Assembly: GCA_041676705.1 (NCBI GenBank)
Contig: JBAYRL010000002.1
Location: forward strand, 372,001 to 436,000
Direction: 5' to 3'
From: Acidimicrobiia bacterium
GTDB taxonomy: Bacteria; Actinomycetota; Acidimicrobiia; Acidimicrobiales; SKKL01
Length of the DNA stretch: 64,000 bases
Of the stretch, positions 9,045-18,876 are shown in pieces (the first letter of the stretch is position 1; the number at the start of each line of letters is the position of its first letter). The position numbers were made by a program, and so were the translations under genes. The notes under the pieces are model-generated. The model worked only from the letters and a program-made list of their open reading frames with translations, was not told where the DNA came from and searched no databases.

Positions 9045-10550
9045 TTAGGGCTGGTTGTCGGCGGTGATGTGGGTTTGGGCACCGCTAGATTTTTCAATTT
9101 TGGCGTCAAGCTCGGCTTTAGCCTTGTTTAGGTTCACCGGTATTTCGGTGGGGTAATTGCCTGTTAAACAGGCGTCGCAGAAACCGGGTTGGCCAGTACC
9201 GGCTTGGTTGATGGCCTCGCGCATGCGCTCAAGCGATAGGAATGCCAATGAATCTACGTTTAGATAGTCGCGAATTTCATTGACCGTCAGATTGGCCGCC
9301 AACAATTCGCCCAAGGTGCCGGTGTCCATACCGTAAAAGCAGGGCCAGCGATAAGGCGGCGATGAAATGCGCAGATGGATTTCTTTGGCACCGGCTTCTC
9401 GAAGCATGGTCACTATGGCGCGGGTGGTGGTTCCTCGAACGATGGAGTCGTCGATGACCACAATGCGTTTTCCAGCGATGTTTTCACGCAGCGGGTTGAG
9501 TTTCATCCGCACCGCTTGAGCTCGCATTTCTTGGGTAGGTGCGATGAAGCTGCGGCCGATATAACGGTTCTTTACGAGGCCTTGCCCATAGGGGATACCA
9601 CTGCCCCGGGCGTACCCTTCAGCTGCTGGCACCCCTGATTCAGGTACCCCCATCACCATGTCGGCCTCAACTGGCATCTGATCGGCCAGTTGTTCACCCA
9701 TATGAATGCGTGCTTCGTGAACAGAGCGTCCATAGAGTCGGGTATCAGGGCGTGAGAAATACACGAATTCAAACACGCAAAGCCTGGGATCGATGCGGTG
9801 GCTTTCGAACGGGAAGTAAGAACGTGGTCCGTCGTCATCGATGACCACCATCTCGCCCGGGTCAAGCTCTCGGATGAACACGGCCCCGCAAATATCAAGG
9901 GCCGGACTTTCTGAGGCCAGCACCCAACCGTTGTCGAGCTTGCCCAAACAAAGCGGACGGAAACCATTGGGGTCGCGTACCCCAATAACTCGTTGCGAGT
10001 CGGCCAAGGTTAGCGAATACGCACCCTCGAGTTTCGGTAAAACCTCAATCAGCGCCGCTTCGATGTTGGCGCTTTGGCCTTGACGACCCATCTCAAGCAC
10101 CATCAGCTCGGCAATGAGCTCGGTGTCGCCCGCAATGGCGCCGGGCAGGAAGCTGGCCGTTTCAATAAGATTGGCAGCGTTGGTGAGATTACCGTTGTGG
10201 CCGATAGCGAACCCGGTACCCCCAGCCCCGGCTGTACCCCGGTAGGTGGGTTGCGAATCACGCCAGGTATTGGTGCCGTTGTTGGAATATCGCACATGCC
10301 CAATGGCTAAATGGCCAGGTAGTGCAACCAGGGTACGGTCATTGAAAGCGTTGGTTACCAGGCCAACTTCTTTCACTACAGTTAGCGACTCACCGTCGCT
10401 TACCGCCATACCGGCTGATTCTTGACCTCGGTGCTGTAAGGCAAAGAGCCCCAGGTAGGTGAGGTGCGCTACGGGTAAGCCGGGAGCGTAGATTCCGAAT
10501 ACGCCGCAGGCTTCTTTCGGTTTGTCATCCGGTGCAAGCACGTTTTCCAT
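9045..10550 (-). CDS. purF: Amidophosphoribosyltransferase
   Basis: First committed enzyme of purine synthesis: glutamine plus PRPP to phosphoribosylamine. The N-terminal MENVLAPDDKPKEACGVFGIY shows a short propeptide before the catalytic Cys of the Ntn-type glutaminase domain, followed by LQHRGQESAG. The PRPP site is RIVVIDDSIVRGTTTR. C-terminal cysteines (CFYGMD...FCDACLTG) fit the iron-sulfur class of PurF. Start ATG 10550 lies one base after the purL stop; a longer frame would run into purL. Confidence 0.95.
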   Translation of the reverse strand: MENVLAPDDKPKEACGVFGIYAPGLPVAHLTYLGLFALQHRGQESAGMAVSDGESLTVVKEVGLVTNAFNDRTLVALPGHLAIGHVRYSNNGTNTWRDSQPTYRGTAGAGGTGFAIGHNGNLTNAANLIETASFLPGAIAGDTELIAELMVLEMGRQGQSANIEAALIEVLPKLEGAYSLTLADSQRVIGVRDPNGFRPLCLGKLDNGWVLASESPALDICGAVFIRELDPGEMVVIDDDGPRSYFPFESHRIDPRLCVFEFVYFSRPDTRLYGRSVHEARIHMGEQLADQMPVEADMVMGVPESGVPAAEGYARGSGIPYGQGLVKNRYIGRSFIAPTQEMRAQAVRMKLNPLRENIAGKRIVVIDDSIVRGTTTRAIVTMLREAGAKEIHLRISSPPYRWPCFYGMDTGTLGELLAANLTVNEIRDYLNVDSLAFLSLERMREAINQAGTGQPGFCDACLTGNYPTEIPVNLNKAKAELDAKIEKSSGAQTHITADNQP

Positions 10551-10551
10551 G

Positions 10552-12771
10552 CTAGAGCGCCTCGGGCGCGAGTGCCTCCACAACACGATTCTTCCAAACA
10601 TCTCGGGCATGTTCTAGGGGCAAGTTGATGAGGTCTTTCACCACTAATGCTCCGCCTCCGGCTTCGCCTAAACGAGTACAAGCCACCCCAGCTGCTTCAG
10701 CCATATTTTCAATGGCGGCCACCCGATCGGGAGCCACACAAATCACTACTCGTGAGGGGGCTTCCGAGAACAGCTCGGCCGCCGATGAGATACGGGCCAC
10801 GTTAAAACCAACGCCTGAACGTAACGCCATTTCTGCCAGCGCCACCCCTAAACCACCTTCGGAAACATCATGAATTCCCTGTGCTAACCCGCCAGTGGCA
10901 ATAGCACGAACCACTTTGGCCAAACTCTGGTGGGCTTCCACGTTGAGCCCGGGCAGCACTCCGCCGCGTTCATTGTGGTTGAACGCCCATTGTGAGCCCG
11001 AAACGTTGTCGGAGGAGTCGCCCAGAAGCAAAATACGACCGCCGTCAGCCAGCGCAGTGGTGGGTAGGTTTGAAGGCAGCTGTTCTATGATTCCCAACAC
11101 GCCAATGACTGGGGTGGGGTCGATGTTACGACCGCCTTTTTCATTGTAGAGGCTTACGTTGCCGCCTACTACCGGCAGACCAAACGCTTCGCAGGCTTCG
11201 GCCATACCCTCGATTGACTCGACGAACTGCCACATTATTTCGGGGTTTTCGGGGTTACCAAAGTTAAGGCAGTTCACGAGCGCATGGGGTGTGGCACCCA
11301 TGGTGGCCAGGTTCAGAATCGATTCGGCCACCACCATGGCCGTGCCAGCGTTGGGGTCAACAGCACACCAACGATGGTTGCCATCAGTAGTTATTGCTAA
11401 GGCCCGACCGGTGTTTTCCGAGGTGGTTGGATGCACAAGAGCGATCACGGCTGCGTTTTCGCCTGGACCTACCAAGGTATTACCGAATATTTCATGGTCG
11501 AATTGTTCGGTGATCCAGGAAAGGTCGGTGAGCATCGACAAGAGGTCGGCTTCCGGGTCGGTAGCCTTGGTGGCCAAAGCTACGGCTGGATCAGCCGAGC
11601 GCCGCGCACCCAAATCGGAAGGGATTTGACGGGGACGATCGTAAAGCGGACAGTCTTCGCTTAATGACGCCGCCGGGATACGAGCCAGCTCGTCACCATT
11701 GGGGCCATTGAGTACCCGTAGCCAGCCAATGCCCTTTTCATCAGGTGCGGTGACCGTGGCTACCACGCTGGCGGTGATGTCGTAACGCTTGGCAATTGTT
11801 TGTACGGCTTCAAGGTTTTTCGGTTCGATGATCGCCAGCATCCGCTCTTGGGTTTCAGCGGTCATGATCTCGAAAGGTTCCATGTTTTCTTGGGCTTGGG
11901 GCACGGCAGTTACATCAATGTCCATACCCATGCCACCGTTGGAAGCGGTTTCAGAGGTGGCACCCGTTAAACCAGCGGCACCTAAATCTTGAATACCGAC
12001 CACCATTTTCTGGTCGAGCATCTCTAGGCACACTTCAATGAGGCGCCGTTCTAGCTCGGGGTTGCCTTGGGGCACTTCGGGCAGCGCCACGTCGGCATCG
12101 TCGCTAAGGCCTGCCGAGGCCAACACACTGGCCCCACCAATGCCTTCACGGCCGGTAGCTGCGCCTAAGAGGATGACCAAGTTGCCCGCTCCGGTGGCTT
12201 TGGCCAACGCCAAACGTTCGGTGGGTAAAATGCCCATCGCGAACACGTTGACCAGTGGGTTGTCAGCGTAAATCGGATCGAACACCACTTCGCCACCAAC
12301 GGTTGGGACGTTCACTTTTTTGGAATAGTCGGACGCACCGGCCACCACACCCTTGGCGATCCAGCGGGACCGCTCATCGGAAAGCGGACCGACTCGCACG
12401 GGGTCCATGACCGCGATCGGGCGGGCACCCATGGAGAAAATGTCACGCAAGATGCCACCAACACCGGTGGCAGCCCCCCCAAAGGGTTCAAATGCTGACG
12501 GGCTATTGTGACTTTCAATCCGAATCGCAATGGCTATGCCGTCGCCCACATCGACCACGCCAGCGTTCTCGCCCGGGCCGACCAAAACGTGGGGCGCTTC
12601 GGTTGGCAAACGACGCAGGTGCATACGAGATGACTTGTAGGAGCAGTGCTCAGACCACATCACGGCGTACATCGAGAGCTCTAGCGGTACTGGCTCGCGA
12701 CCTAAAATCGATTCGATTTTCTCGGCTTCAGAATCAGTGAGGCCAAGTGTGCGATGCAGTGGCTGGGTCAT
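10552..12771 (-). CDS. purL: FGAM synthase, PurL subunit (small multi-subunit type)
   Basis: 739-residue ATP-dependent ligase making formylglycinamidine ribonucleotide. It is the short PurL type that needs separate PurS and PurQ; neither gene is in this window. Motifs: MWSEHCSYKSSR (catalytic His region), VGPGENAGVVDVGDGIAIAIRIESHNSPS, and VGGNVSLYNE in the second half. ATG 12771 (TQPLHRTLGLTDSE) fits the family start; the longer frame would overlap purC. purC ends 25 bases upstream. Confidence 0.95.
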   Translation of the reverse strand: MTQPLHRTLGLTDSEAEKIESILGREPVPLELSMYAVMWSEHCSYKSSRMHLRRLPTEAPHVLVGPGENAGVVDVGDGIAIAIRIESHNSPSAFEPFGGAATGVGGILRDIFSMGARPIAVMDPVRVGPLSDERSRWIAKGVVAGASDYSKKVNVPTVGGEVVFDPIYADNPLVNVFAMGILPTERLALAKATGAGNLVILLGAATGREGIGGASVLASAGLSDDADVALPEVPQGNPELERRLIEVCLEMLDQKMVVGIQDLGAAGLTGATSETASNGGMGMDIDVTAVPQAQENMEPFEIMTAETQERMLAIIEPKNLEAVQTIAKRYDITASVVATVTAPDEKGIGWLRVLNGPNGDELARIPAASLSEDCPLYDRPRQIPSDLGARRSADPAVALATKATDPEADLLSMLTDLSWITEQFDHEIFGNTLVGPGENAAVIALVHPTTSENTGRALAITTDGNHRWCAVDPNAGTAMVVAESILNLATMGATPHALVNCLNFGNPENPEIMWQFVESIEGMAEACEAFGLPVVGGNVSLYNEKGGRNIDPTPVIGVLGIIEQLPSNLPTTALADGGRILLLGDSSDNVSGSQWAFNHNERGGVLPGLNVEAHQSLAKVVRAIATGGLAQGIHDVSEGGLGVALAEMALRSGVGFNVARISSAAELFSEAPSRVVICVAPDRVAAIENMAEAAGVACTRLGEAGGGALVVKDLINLPLEHARDVWKNRVVEALAPEAL

Positions 12772-12796
12772 ATTAGAAACCGTACAGTTGTAGGGG

Positions 12797-13696
12797 CTAG
12801 CTAGTCGAAGCGACCCCCGCCCAGGCGGCAAAAGACCGTTCACTAAGCCGTTCATAGGCTTCGATATATCTGGTGCGGGTGGATTCGATTATTTCAGGGG
12901 GAAGTGTGGGGGCAGGCGCCGTTTTATCCCAGGGTTGCGCCTCAAGCCAGTCGCGCAGGGGCTGCTTGTCGAATGCCGGTGGGGTGGTGCCTTCGGCCCA
13001 ACTATCAACAGGCCAAAATCGAGACGAGTCGGGGGTAAGCAGCTCATCGGCCACCGCAAGTTGCCCGTCGATAACACCCAATTCGAATTTGGTGTCGGCA
13101 ATGATGATGCCCCGCTCGGCAGCCCAACGCGACCCGTGTTCATATAGCGCCAGACTGAGCGCTTGAGCGGCCTGGGCCGCTTCTGAACCAATCAACTCAA
13201 CGGCTTCGTCAAATGAGATGTTTTCGTCATGGTCGCCCACCTCGGCCTTTATTGATGGGGTGAACATGGGCTCGGGCAGCTTGGCCGATTCGCTCAACCC
13301 AGCAGGCACCTCCATGCCGTGCACAGTGCCCGAGGTTCGATATTCCTTCCAGGCACTTCCAGATAAGTAGCCACGCACAATGCATTCAATGGGCAACATT
13401 TCGGCCCGCTTCACCAGCATGGTGCGCCCCTCAAGGTGTTCAAGTTGGGCCCCTGGTGGAAAGTCGGCGAGCTCGGTACTGATTAGGTGGTTGGGGGCTA
13501 CCGACGCAAGCTTCTCGAACCAGAACTTAGAGAGCGCCGTGAGCACCCGCCCTTTGTTAGGCACCTCTTGTGTCATCACTACGTCGAAAGCCGAAACCCG
13601 GTCGGAAGCAACCAGCAACAGGTGGTCTTCGCCAGCATCGTAAACGTCGCGAACTTTGCCCTGGTGGATTAGAGGTAGTGCTACTTCAGAGGCCAT
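12797..13696 (-). CDS. purC: SAICAR synthetase
   Basis: 299 residues. Joins aspartate to CAIR in purine synthesis. Conserved regions: QGKVRDVYDAGEDHLLLVASDRVSAFDVVM, the nucleotide-binding GKVRD segment, PIECIVRGYLSGSAWKEY, and IIIADTKFELG. This is the yeast-like long PurC form common in actinobacteria. It is the first gene of the purC-purL-purF-purM-pyrE run; the 151-base gap upstream to purB holds no gene. Confidence 0.95.
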   Translation of the reverse strand: MASEVALPLIHQGKVRDVYDAGEDHLLLVASDRVSAFDVVMTQEVPNKGRVLTALSKFWFEKLASVAPNHLISTELADFPPGAQLEHLEGRTMLVKRAEMLPIECIVRGYLSGSAWKEYRTSGTVHGMEVPAGLSESAKLPEPMFTPSIKAEVGDHDENISFDEAVELIGSEAAQAAQALSLALYEHGSRWAAERGIIIADTKFELGVIDGQLAVADELLTPDSSRFWPVDSWAEGTTPPAFDKQPLRDWLEAQPWDKTAPAPTLPPEIIESTRTRYIEAYERLSERSFAAWAGVASTS

Positions 13697-13847
13697 GCGG
13701 AAACCTTAAAGTTGGTAGAGGCTAGTTAAGAATTGCGGCTTCAATTTACGAATAGCTGTTTCGTGTTAGGAACAGCGGTATCAAATGCTGAGGCGGGATA
13801 GTTGGGCATTTTGGATGCGACAAACGACGCAAGAATCTGGTTGAGCG

Positions 13848-15272
13848 TTAGAGGATAGGGGCGGGTGTATATGTGGCGGCTTCGGGATATTTGGCGACTA
13901 ATTGCGCCACGGTGGCCGCGAATTGGTCGACTTGAGCTGAAGCGGCACCCGTGAATGCCAGTGGGTCGGCTACTAGTTCGTTAACTTTTTGAGAGCCAAG
14001 TTTCAGACGTTCTTCCCCACCAAGCCGTTCAATGAGGTTGGTGGCCTGGCTGGGTCGCTCGCGTCGATCAAGAGCCGCTGCCACGGCATGTTCTTTAATA
14101 ATTTCGTGGGCTTCTTCGCGCCCAACGCCTGCTGTCACGGCGGCCATAAGAACCTTGGTGGTGGCAAGGAACGGCAAATTAGCGCTCAGCTCGGCTTCAA
14201 TAACAGCTGGGTAGGCCCCGAAATCGGTTAACACGGTGAGGAACGTTTCGAACAATCCGTCGATGGCATAGAAGGCGTCGGGAAGAGCCACACGTCGAAC
14301 CACCGAACAAGATACGTCGCCTTCGTTCCACTGGTTGCCCGAAAGTGCGGCCACCATGGTCAAATGCCCGCCCAAGATAGCGTTAAACCCATTCACACGT
14401 TCACAAGAGCGGGTGTTCATTTTGTGCGGCATGGCCGACGAGCCAACCTGGCCAGGCTTGAAGCCTTCGGTCACTAGGTCGTGCCCGGCCATGAGTCGAA
14501 TAGAAGTAGCCAAGCTAGAAGGGCCCGCTGCTGCTTGCACCAACGCCGAAACAGCGTCGAGATCAAGCGAGCGCGGGTATACCTGGCCCACCGCGCCCAA
14601 CACGTTTTCAAAGCCAAGGTAGTCGGCTACCGAGGCTTCTAGTGATGCCACGGCGGTGGCGTTACCAAGCACATCGAGTTGATCTTGTTGCGTGCCAACT
14701 GGGCCTTTAATACCGCGAATGGCGTAGCGAGCTAGCAAGTCGTCGATGCGGTGGAAGGCGGCCAGCGTTTCCTCACCGGCATTAGCAAAGCGCTTCCCTA
14801 AAGTGGTGGCTTGCGCCGGCACGTTGTGACTTCGCCCGGTTATTACCGTGTCGCGGTAGGTTACCGACAACTGTGCCAGCTGGGACAGAACACTAACTAA
14901 GCGGTCACGAACTATTGACAGGCCCATACGAACCTGAAGTTGTTCCACGTTTTCGGTAAGGTCGCGCGAGGTCATGCCTCGATGGATCAGCTCGTAGCCA
15001 GCCAGCGCACAGAACTCTTCAATACGTGCTTTCACATCGTGCTTGGTTACCTGTTCTCGGGCGTCGATTGAGGCGAGATCAACCTGGTCGACCACCGCTT
15101 CATAAGCCTCGATAACACCGCTTGGCACCTTTACCCCAAGTTCGGCCTGAGCGCGCAAGACCGCGATCCACAATTGGCGTTCCAAAATCACTTTGCGCCT
15201 GGGAGACCACACGTCTTTCATGGCGGCACTGGCGTACCGGTTGGCCAAAACGTTCGGGGTTAGGTCGCTCAC
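13848..15272 (-). CDS. purB: Adenylosuccinate lyase
   Basis: 474-residue fumarase-superfamily lyase acting twice in purine synthesis (SAICAR and adenylosuccinate). The superfamily signature is GSSAMPHKMNTRSCE; the N-terminus LTPNVLANRYASAAMKDVWSP matches actinobacterial PurB. I set the start at GTG 15272 because GGAG stands six bases before it and the homology begins there; an ATG at 15308 is possible but adds a non-conserved head. It faces away from the small zinc-ribbon gene. Confidence 0.93.
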   Translation of the reverse strand: MSDLTPNVLANRYASAAMKDVWSPRRKVILERQLWIAVLRAQAELGVKVPSGVIEAYEAVVDQVDLASIDAREQVTKHDVKARIEEFCALAGYELIHRGMTSRDLTENVEQLQVRMGLSIVRDRLVSVLSQLAQLSVTYRDTVITGRSHNVPAQATTLGKRFANAGEETLAAFHRIDDLLARYAIRGIKGPVGTQQDQLDVLGNATAVASLEASVADYLGFENVLGAVGQVYPRSLDLDAVSALVQAAAGPSSLATSIRLMAGHDLVTEGFKPGQVGSSAMPHKMNTRSCERVNGFNAILGGHLTMVAALSGNQWNEGDVSCSVVRRVALPDAFYAIDGLFETFLTVLTDFGAYPAVIEAELSANLPFLATTKVLMAAVTAGVGREEAHEIIKEHAVAAALDRRERPSQATNLIERLGGEERLKLGSQKVNELVADPLAFTGAASAQVDQFAATVAQLVAKYPEAATYTPAPIL

Positions 15273-15543
15273 AAATTTCTCCAGCAGATGGATGTTGCGG
15301 GTGGCCACATAGGGCGAGTTGGGGTTGGCGCCGGGTGGTAAACCCAGGTGTTTGGCCCAGTAGTAAGCCTAGCGAAGGGCAGTGACACTTTAAGTAGCGC
15401 TAAAGATTTTTGATGGCTCGGTCGATGGCATCGGTACAGGATGTTAAAGCCGGAAGTCTCCACTAGAGATGAGGCGTGATTCTCAATGTGGAATGCGAAG
15501 GCTCAAAGCGGTCAAAGCAGGACGCGAGGGAAAGGTCGGCACC

Positions 15544-15906
15544 ATGGACGGGCGCTGCGAAAACCATCAGTTTGAAATTTTGGCAGATCATTGCCGGACC
15601 TGCGGCGGTGAATACTGCTTGGAGTGCCTGGTTTACAGCTATGGGAACGACAAACCACCGTTTTGTGTTGACTGTGCCCTTGCCGCGGCTGGCATTCGTT
15701 CCACCGCCAAACGACCTAGTTTTCGTTCTAGGCGTGAGCTGCGCCGTGAGGCTCGGTTGAAGCGCCGAGCTGCCAAAGTAAATGTGGTGGAAGAGCCTGC
15801 GGCAGCGCCGGTGCCCTTGGTGCGTTATGAGTTCACCATCACCGACGACGGCGAAATTGAATATGCCGACGACACCGCCGAAGCTGGGCGTCCCCAAGCT
15901 TCTTAG
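15544..15906 (+). CDS. Small B-box/zinc-ribbon-like protein
   Basis: 120 residues. The first 50 contain a Cys/His set CENH...CRTCGGEYCLECLV...PFCVDCAL, like a B-box-type zinc finger that would bind two metal ions. A strongly basic stretch (RSRRELRREARLKRRAAK) and an acidic C-terminus (DDGEIEYADDTAEAG) follow. Start ATG 15544 is preceded by AGGGAAAGG. No enzymatic function is recognisable; such proteins usually act through protein or nucleic acid contacts. It is a single gene between purB and a convergent lipoprotein gene. Confidence 0.7.
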   Translation: MDGRCENHQFEILADHCRTCGGEYCLECLVYSYGNDKPPFCVDCALAAAGIRSTAKRPSFRSRRELRREARLKRRAAKVNVVEEPAAAPVPLVRYEFTITDDGEIEYADDTAEAGRPQAS

Positions 15907-15962
15907 GTTCTTTGGGCCGGTCGGAAGCTACGATCTGTACTGTCTACTCTGTGGCCGTTGCG

Positions 15963-16655
15963 TTAGGCCGAGAACTCGTATTCTAAAATGATTTCGGCTT
16001 CACTGCTCAGACCACCATCGTTTGGTTCAAAGGGGTAATCGCTCCTAAACCGAACTAAATGGGGCACACCAAACGTGTCAGGTTCAAAAGGTCGAAGGCC
16101 GGGAAGATCTTTATATAGAACGATCTCCATAGAAACTACCTCGCCGGGCGCAATCTCATATGGCGAGTAAAAATCTAAACAGCTAGCACCAACCCCGCCG
16201 CCTGACATCGAATACCCACATCCAGGGAACGCCACAATGATTTGGCTGTTTTTACCGTCAGCCACGGTGGCGGCTTTAGTGTCATCAAGAAAAATTGTGG
16301 CGTTTGATTGGTTTTGAAATCGGAGTTCGTGCGTTAACCAAGCCTCGTCTGCGCTGCTTTCCACCAAGGGCCCTGTGGTCACGCTAAGGCCATCGAGCTC
16401 GCCGCCGATAGCGACAACCGTGCCGCCAGGCGAATCGGGTGTCTCCGACGAGCTTTCTTCAAGAACAGTGCTGGCACCATTGGCGTTCGATTCGGAGTCG
16501 GACGAGTTGTTGCTACAGGCTGCCAACGAGATACAAAGGGCCACAACGCTCAATACTGCCCACGGCGAAATGCCCTTCATCACACTTCGCGAGGACCCAC
16601 CGTCAGGTGCCTCATCGTTAGATGGCGCCTGACTAGATTTCTTCGACCTCTTCAT
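15963..16655 (-). CDS. Putative lipoprotein of unknown function
   Basis: 230 residues. A basic N-terminus, hydrophobic helix and lipobox (SLAAC) predict lipid anchoring at the outer face of the membrane. After a Ser/Asn/Glu-rich linker comes a single beta-rich domain (LSVTTGPLVESS...LTHELRFQNQSNATIFLDD...EIAPGEVVSMEIVLYKDL) of the kind seen in DUF4352-like extracellular immunoglobulin-type domains; two cysteines (GCGY and SCLDF) may bridge. Start ATG 16655 has AAAGGGG upstream. Function is unknown. Confidence 0.7.
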   Translation of the reverse strand: MKRSKKSSQAPSNDEAPDGGSSRSVMKGISPWAVLSVVALCISLAACSNNSSDSESNANGASTVLEESSSETPDSPGGTVVAIGGELDGLSVTTGPLVESSADEAWLTHELRFQNQSNATIFLDDTKAATVADGKNSQIIVAFPGCGYSMSGGGVGASCLDFYSPYEIAPGEVVSMEIVLYKDLPGLRPFEPDTFGVPHLVRFRSDYPFEPNDGGLSSEAEIILEYEFSA

Positions 16656-17014
16656 TTCAACCAACCCCTTTCTAAGGTTTCGAGGCGGCAACAGGCACGC
16701 TAATTATTCGAAATACTTGGTTCCCCCTAACGCTGCCAAGCCTCTAAATCCATCCTACCGGCGCGAAATCCGCACAAGTTGCTGGACGTAAAACCTCATT
16801 AGGCCGCGCTGCGGTCGCTCAAGCACGTGACAATTTAAAATCATCGCAACCGCACTACCTGCTTCAACCTGCTGTCTCACCGAAATTCGGGCCGGGCATG
16901 GGTGCAAATCCCGCCAAGGTCCTCAATAAATCACTGGGGTGGGCCCTACACTGGCGACATATCGTCAAGCTCGTTTGAGATTCCCCCAGCGCTACGTCAA
17001 TGCGGAGCACATCT
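16656..17014. other. Intergenic region between the lipoprotein and symporter genes
   Basis: About 360 bases without a convincing gene. It must hold divergent promoters for the lipoprotein (leftward) and the symporter pair (rightward). GGAG at about 10 bases before ATG 17015 can serve as ribosome binding site. I see no strong inverted repeat or RNA fold. Confidence 0.5.
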
Positions 17015-17272
17015 ATGGCTGAACCTTCATCTGACAACCCTGCGACACAACACCACCAACACCCAGGTTCGCCTTCTGAGCAGGGGTATTACACCGGGGT
17101 TAAGCGTAGGTGGTTAGGGGTGATCGCTGTGCTGATTCTGGCGGCGTTTGTGGTGCCTTTCACGGCGCTCACCAACATTGATGCTTGGTACGGAAGTTTC
17201 TTATTTTGGACCGTTCTCACAGCCGTTGTAATAGCTATTAACGCGCTGGTTAGCTCGGCCTGGAGGGATTAA
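17015..17272 (+). CDS. Small two-helix membrane protein (DUF3311/YhdT-like), symporter partner
   Basis: 85 residues: a polar N-terminus, then two hydrophobic helices (WLGVIAVLILAAFVVPF and LFWTVLTAVVIAINALV). Small proteins of this type sit directly upstream of sodium-solute symporter genes in many bacteria and are thought to be accessory subunits. Here the symporter starts 3 bases after its stop. Start ATG 17015 is chosen over an in-frame ATG 15 bases upstream because of the GGAG spacing. Confidence 0.75.
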   Translation: MAEPSSDNPATQHHQHPGSPSEQGYYTGVKRRWLGVIAVLILAAFVVPFTALTNIDAWYGSFLFWTVLTAVVIAINALVSSAWRD

Positions 17273-17275
17273 GCA

Positions 17276-18751
17276 ATGACTCCGGGTTGGATTTGGTTTG
17301 GGGTAGCTATCTACGTGGTGATTGCGGGCACGGCAGCTCTGATGTCTCGCCACGATGGCGAACAGACCATGAGCAGTTATTTCTTGGGGAATCGCCGTAT
17401 GGGCGGTTTCATGTCAGCCATGAGCTACAGCGCTACCACCTATAGCGCATTCATGCTGATTGGTTTGGCCGGGCTCACCTACACCGGCGGAGTGGGCGCT
17501 TTGGGGTTCGAGCTTATTTATCTTTGCGGCGTGACCTTGGTCCTGATTTTCGGGCCGCGGTTCTGGTTGGCGGGGAAGAAGTTTGGCTATGTAACGCCAT
17601 CGGAAATGTTGGGTGACCGCTATGAGAATCGGGCAGTGGGCGTGGTGGCGGCGCTATGTAGTTTGGTGTTTCTTATTCCCTATGCGGCGGTGCAGCTAGC
17701 CGGGGTGGGCTACCTGCTTTCAGGCATGACTGACGGTGAAATTTCATTCACTTCGGGCACAGTGTTGGTAACCGTCTTGGCCATTGGTTTTAGCATGGTA
17801 GCGGGGTTGCGCTCGGTGGTGTGGACCGACACATTGCAGGCTGTTTTCATGATTATTACCGCCACTTTGGTAGTAATTTTGGTGGTTCACGAACTGGGTG
17901 GGGTGTCGGGTTTCTTTAACAGCCTCACCAACGAACATCCGGGGGCGCTAAGTGTGCCGGGGAAGGGTTTCTTCAGCTTCAGCACGTTTTTAGGGCTGAC
18001 CTTACCGTGGGTGTTTTTCAGCTTGTCGAACCCGCAGGTTAGCCAGCGCCTGTTTACCCCAAAGACCATGAAAGACATGCGGCGCATGCTGTTGGGCTTC
18101 ATGATCTTCGGTTTTATTTACACTTTGGTGGCGGTCACCTGGGGTTTCGCGGCCATGGTGAAGTTTCCCGATTTGGCTACGGGCGACTTGGCCACCCCAA
18201 CTTTGTTGGCGTCTAGCGTAGTGCCCACTGCCCTGGCCATTATTGTGATGATCGGTATTATTGCGGCCGCGGTTTCTACTATCGACTCGATCATGCTCAC
18301 CTTGTCGTCGATGGCTACCCGAGACGTTTATTCGGTGGTGAAGAAAGACGCCGGAGACACCGAGCAACTGTTGGTGGGCAAGGTGATGCTGCCGGTTATC
18401 GCGCTTATGGCTTACCTGTTTGCCCAGCTAGAGCTGAATTTAATTGCGGTGTTGTCGGTTTCAGCTTCTGCAGGGTTGTTGGTGTTGGTGCCTGCCCTAG
18501 TGGGGGCGTTCTTTTGGCGTCGAGGAACCGCAGCCGGGGCGATTGCGTCGATCTTGGTAGCTGGAGCGGTGGTGTTTTACTTGGAGTTCGCCAAGGTCAA
18601 GTTCCTTGGTCAAGGCAGCGGAGTGTGGGGTTTGACGCTGTCCGTGGTGCTCTTCGTAGGTGTGAGTTTGGCAACCCCCCAGCCCACTGGTCGCGCACAA
18701 GAGTTCATGGACCACGTGCGAACCAAACTCGCCGACCACGGCGCTATTTAA
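17276..18751 (+). CDS. Sodium:solute symporter (SSS family)
   Basis: 491-residue transporter with the LeuT-like fold. The N-terminal EQTMSSYFLGNRRMGGFMSAMSYSATTYSAFMLIGLAGLTYTGG is the SSS signature region, followed by GFELIYLCG. Later helices include IIAAAVSTIDSIMLTLSSMATRDVY, which matches the conserved sodium-site helix 8 region. Substrate is not predictable; pantothenate, proline and carboxylate carriers share this pattern. It forms a two-gene unit with the upstream small membrane protein. Confidence 0.9.
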   Translation: MTPGWIWFGVAIYVVIAGTAALMSRHDGEQTMSSYFLGNRRMGGFMSAMSYSATTYSAFMLIGLAGLTYTGGVGALGFELIYLCGVTLVLIFGPRFWLAGKKFGYVTPSEMLGDRYENRAVGVVAALCSLVFLIPYAAVQLAGVGYLLSGMTDGEISFTSGTVLVTVLAIGFSMVAGLRSVVWTDTLQAVFMIITATLVVILVVHELGGVSGFFNSLTNEHPGALSVPGKGFFSFSTFLGLTLPWVFFSLSNPQVSQRLFTPKTMKDMRRMLLGFMIFGFIYTLVAVTWGFAAMVKFPDLATGDLATPTLLASSVVPTALAIIVMIGIIAAAVSTIDSIMLTLSSMATRDVYSVVKKDAGDTEQLLVGKVMLPVIALMAYLFAQLELNLIAVLSVSASAGLLVLVPALVGAFFWRRGTAAGAIASILVAGAVVFYLEFAKVKFLGQGSGVWGLTLSVVLFVGVSLATPQPTGRAQEFMDHVRTKLADHGAI

Positions 18752-18839
18752 CCCAGCACACCTAGTTAACGCTGCCCGACCTTCGCTGGGCGAAAAACTG
18801 TTGCACGCTCAAACCAACCGCTGCGCTTCCCTGGACATA

Positions 18840-18862
18840 GTTGATATCGTGAAGATATCAAC
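18840..18862. promoter_or_regulatory. Perfect 9-bp inverted repeat, likely antitoxin operator
   Basis: GTTGATATC and GATATCAAC separated by GTGAA form an exact palindrome. It ends 3 bases before the Shine-Dalgarno AGGAGG of the ribbon-helix-helix gene. Antitoxins of this fold repress their own promoters by binding such repeats, so this is the natural operator candidate. Confidence 0.6.
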
Positions 18863-18876
18863 CTTAGGAGGTTCTC

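Noticed and set aside
15309..15475. tRNA or small RNA upstream of purB
   Set aside because: No cloverleaf can be drawn and no terminator is present.
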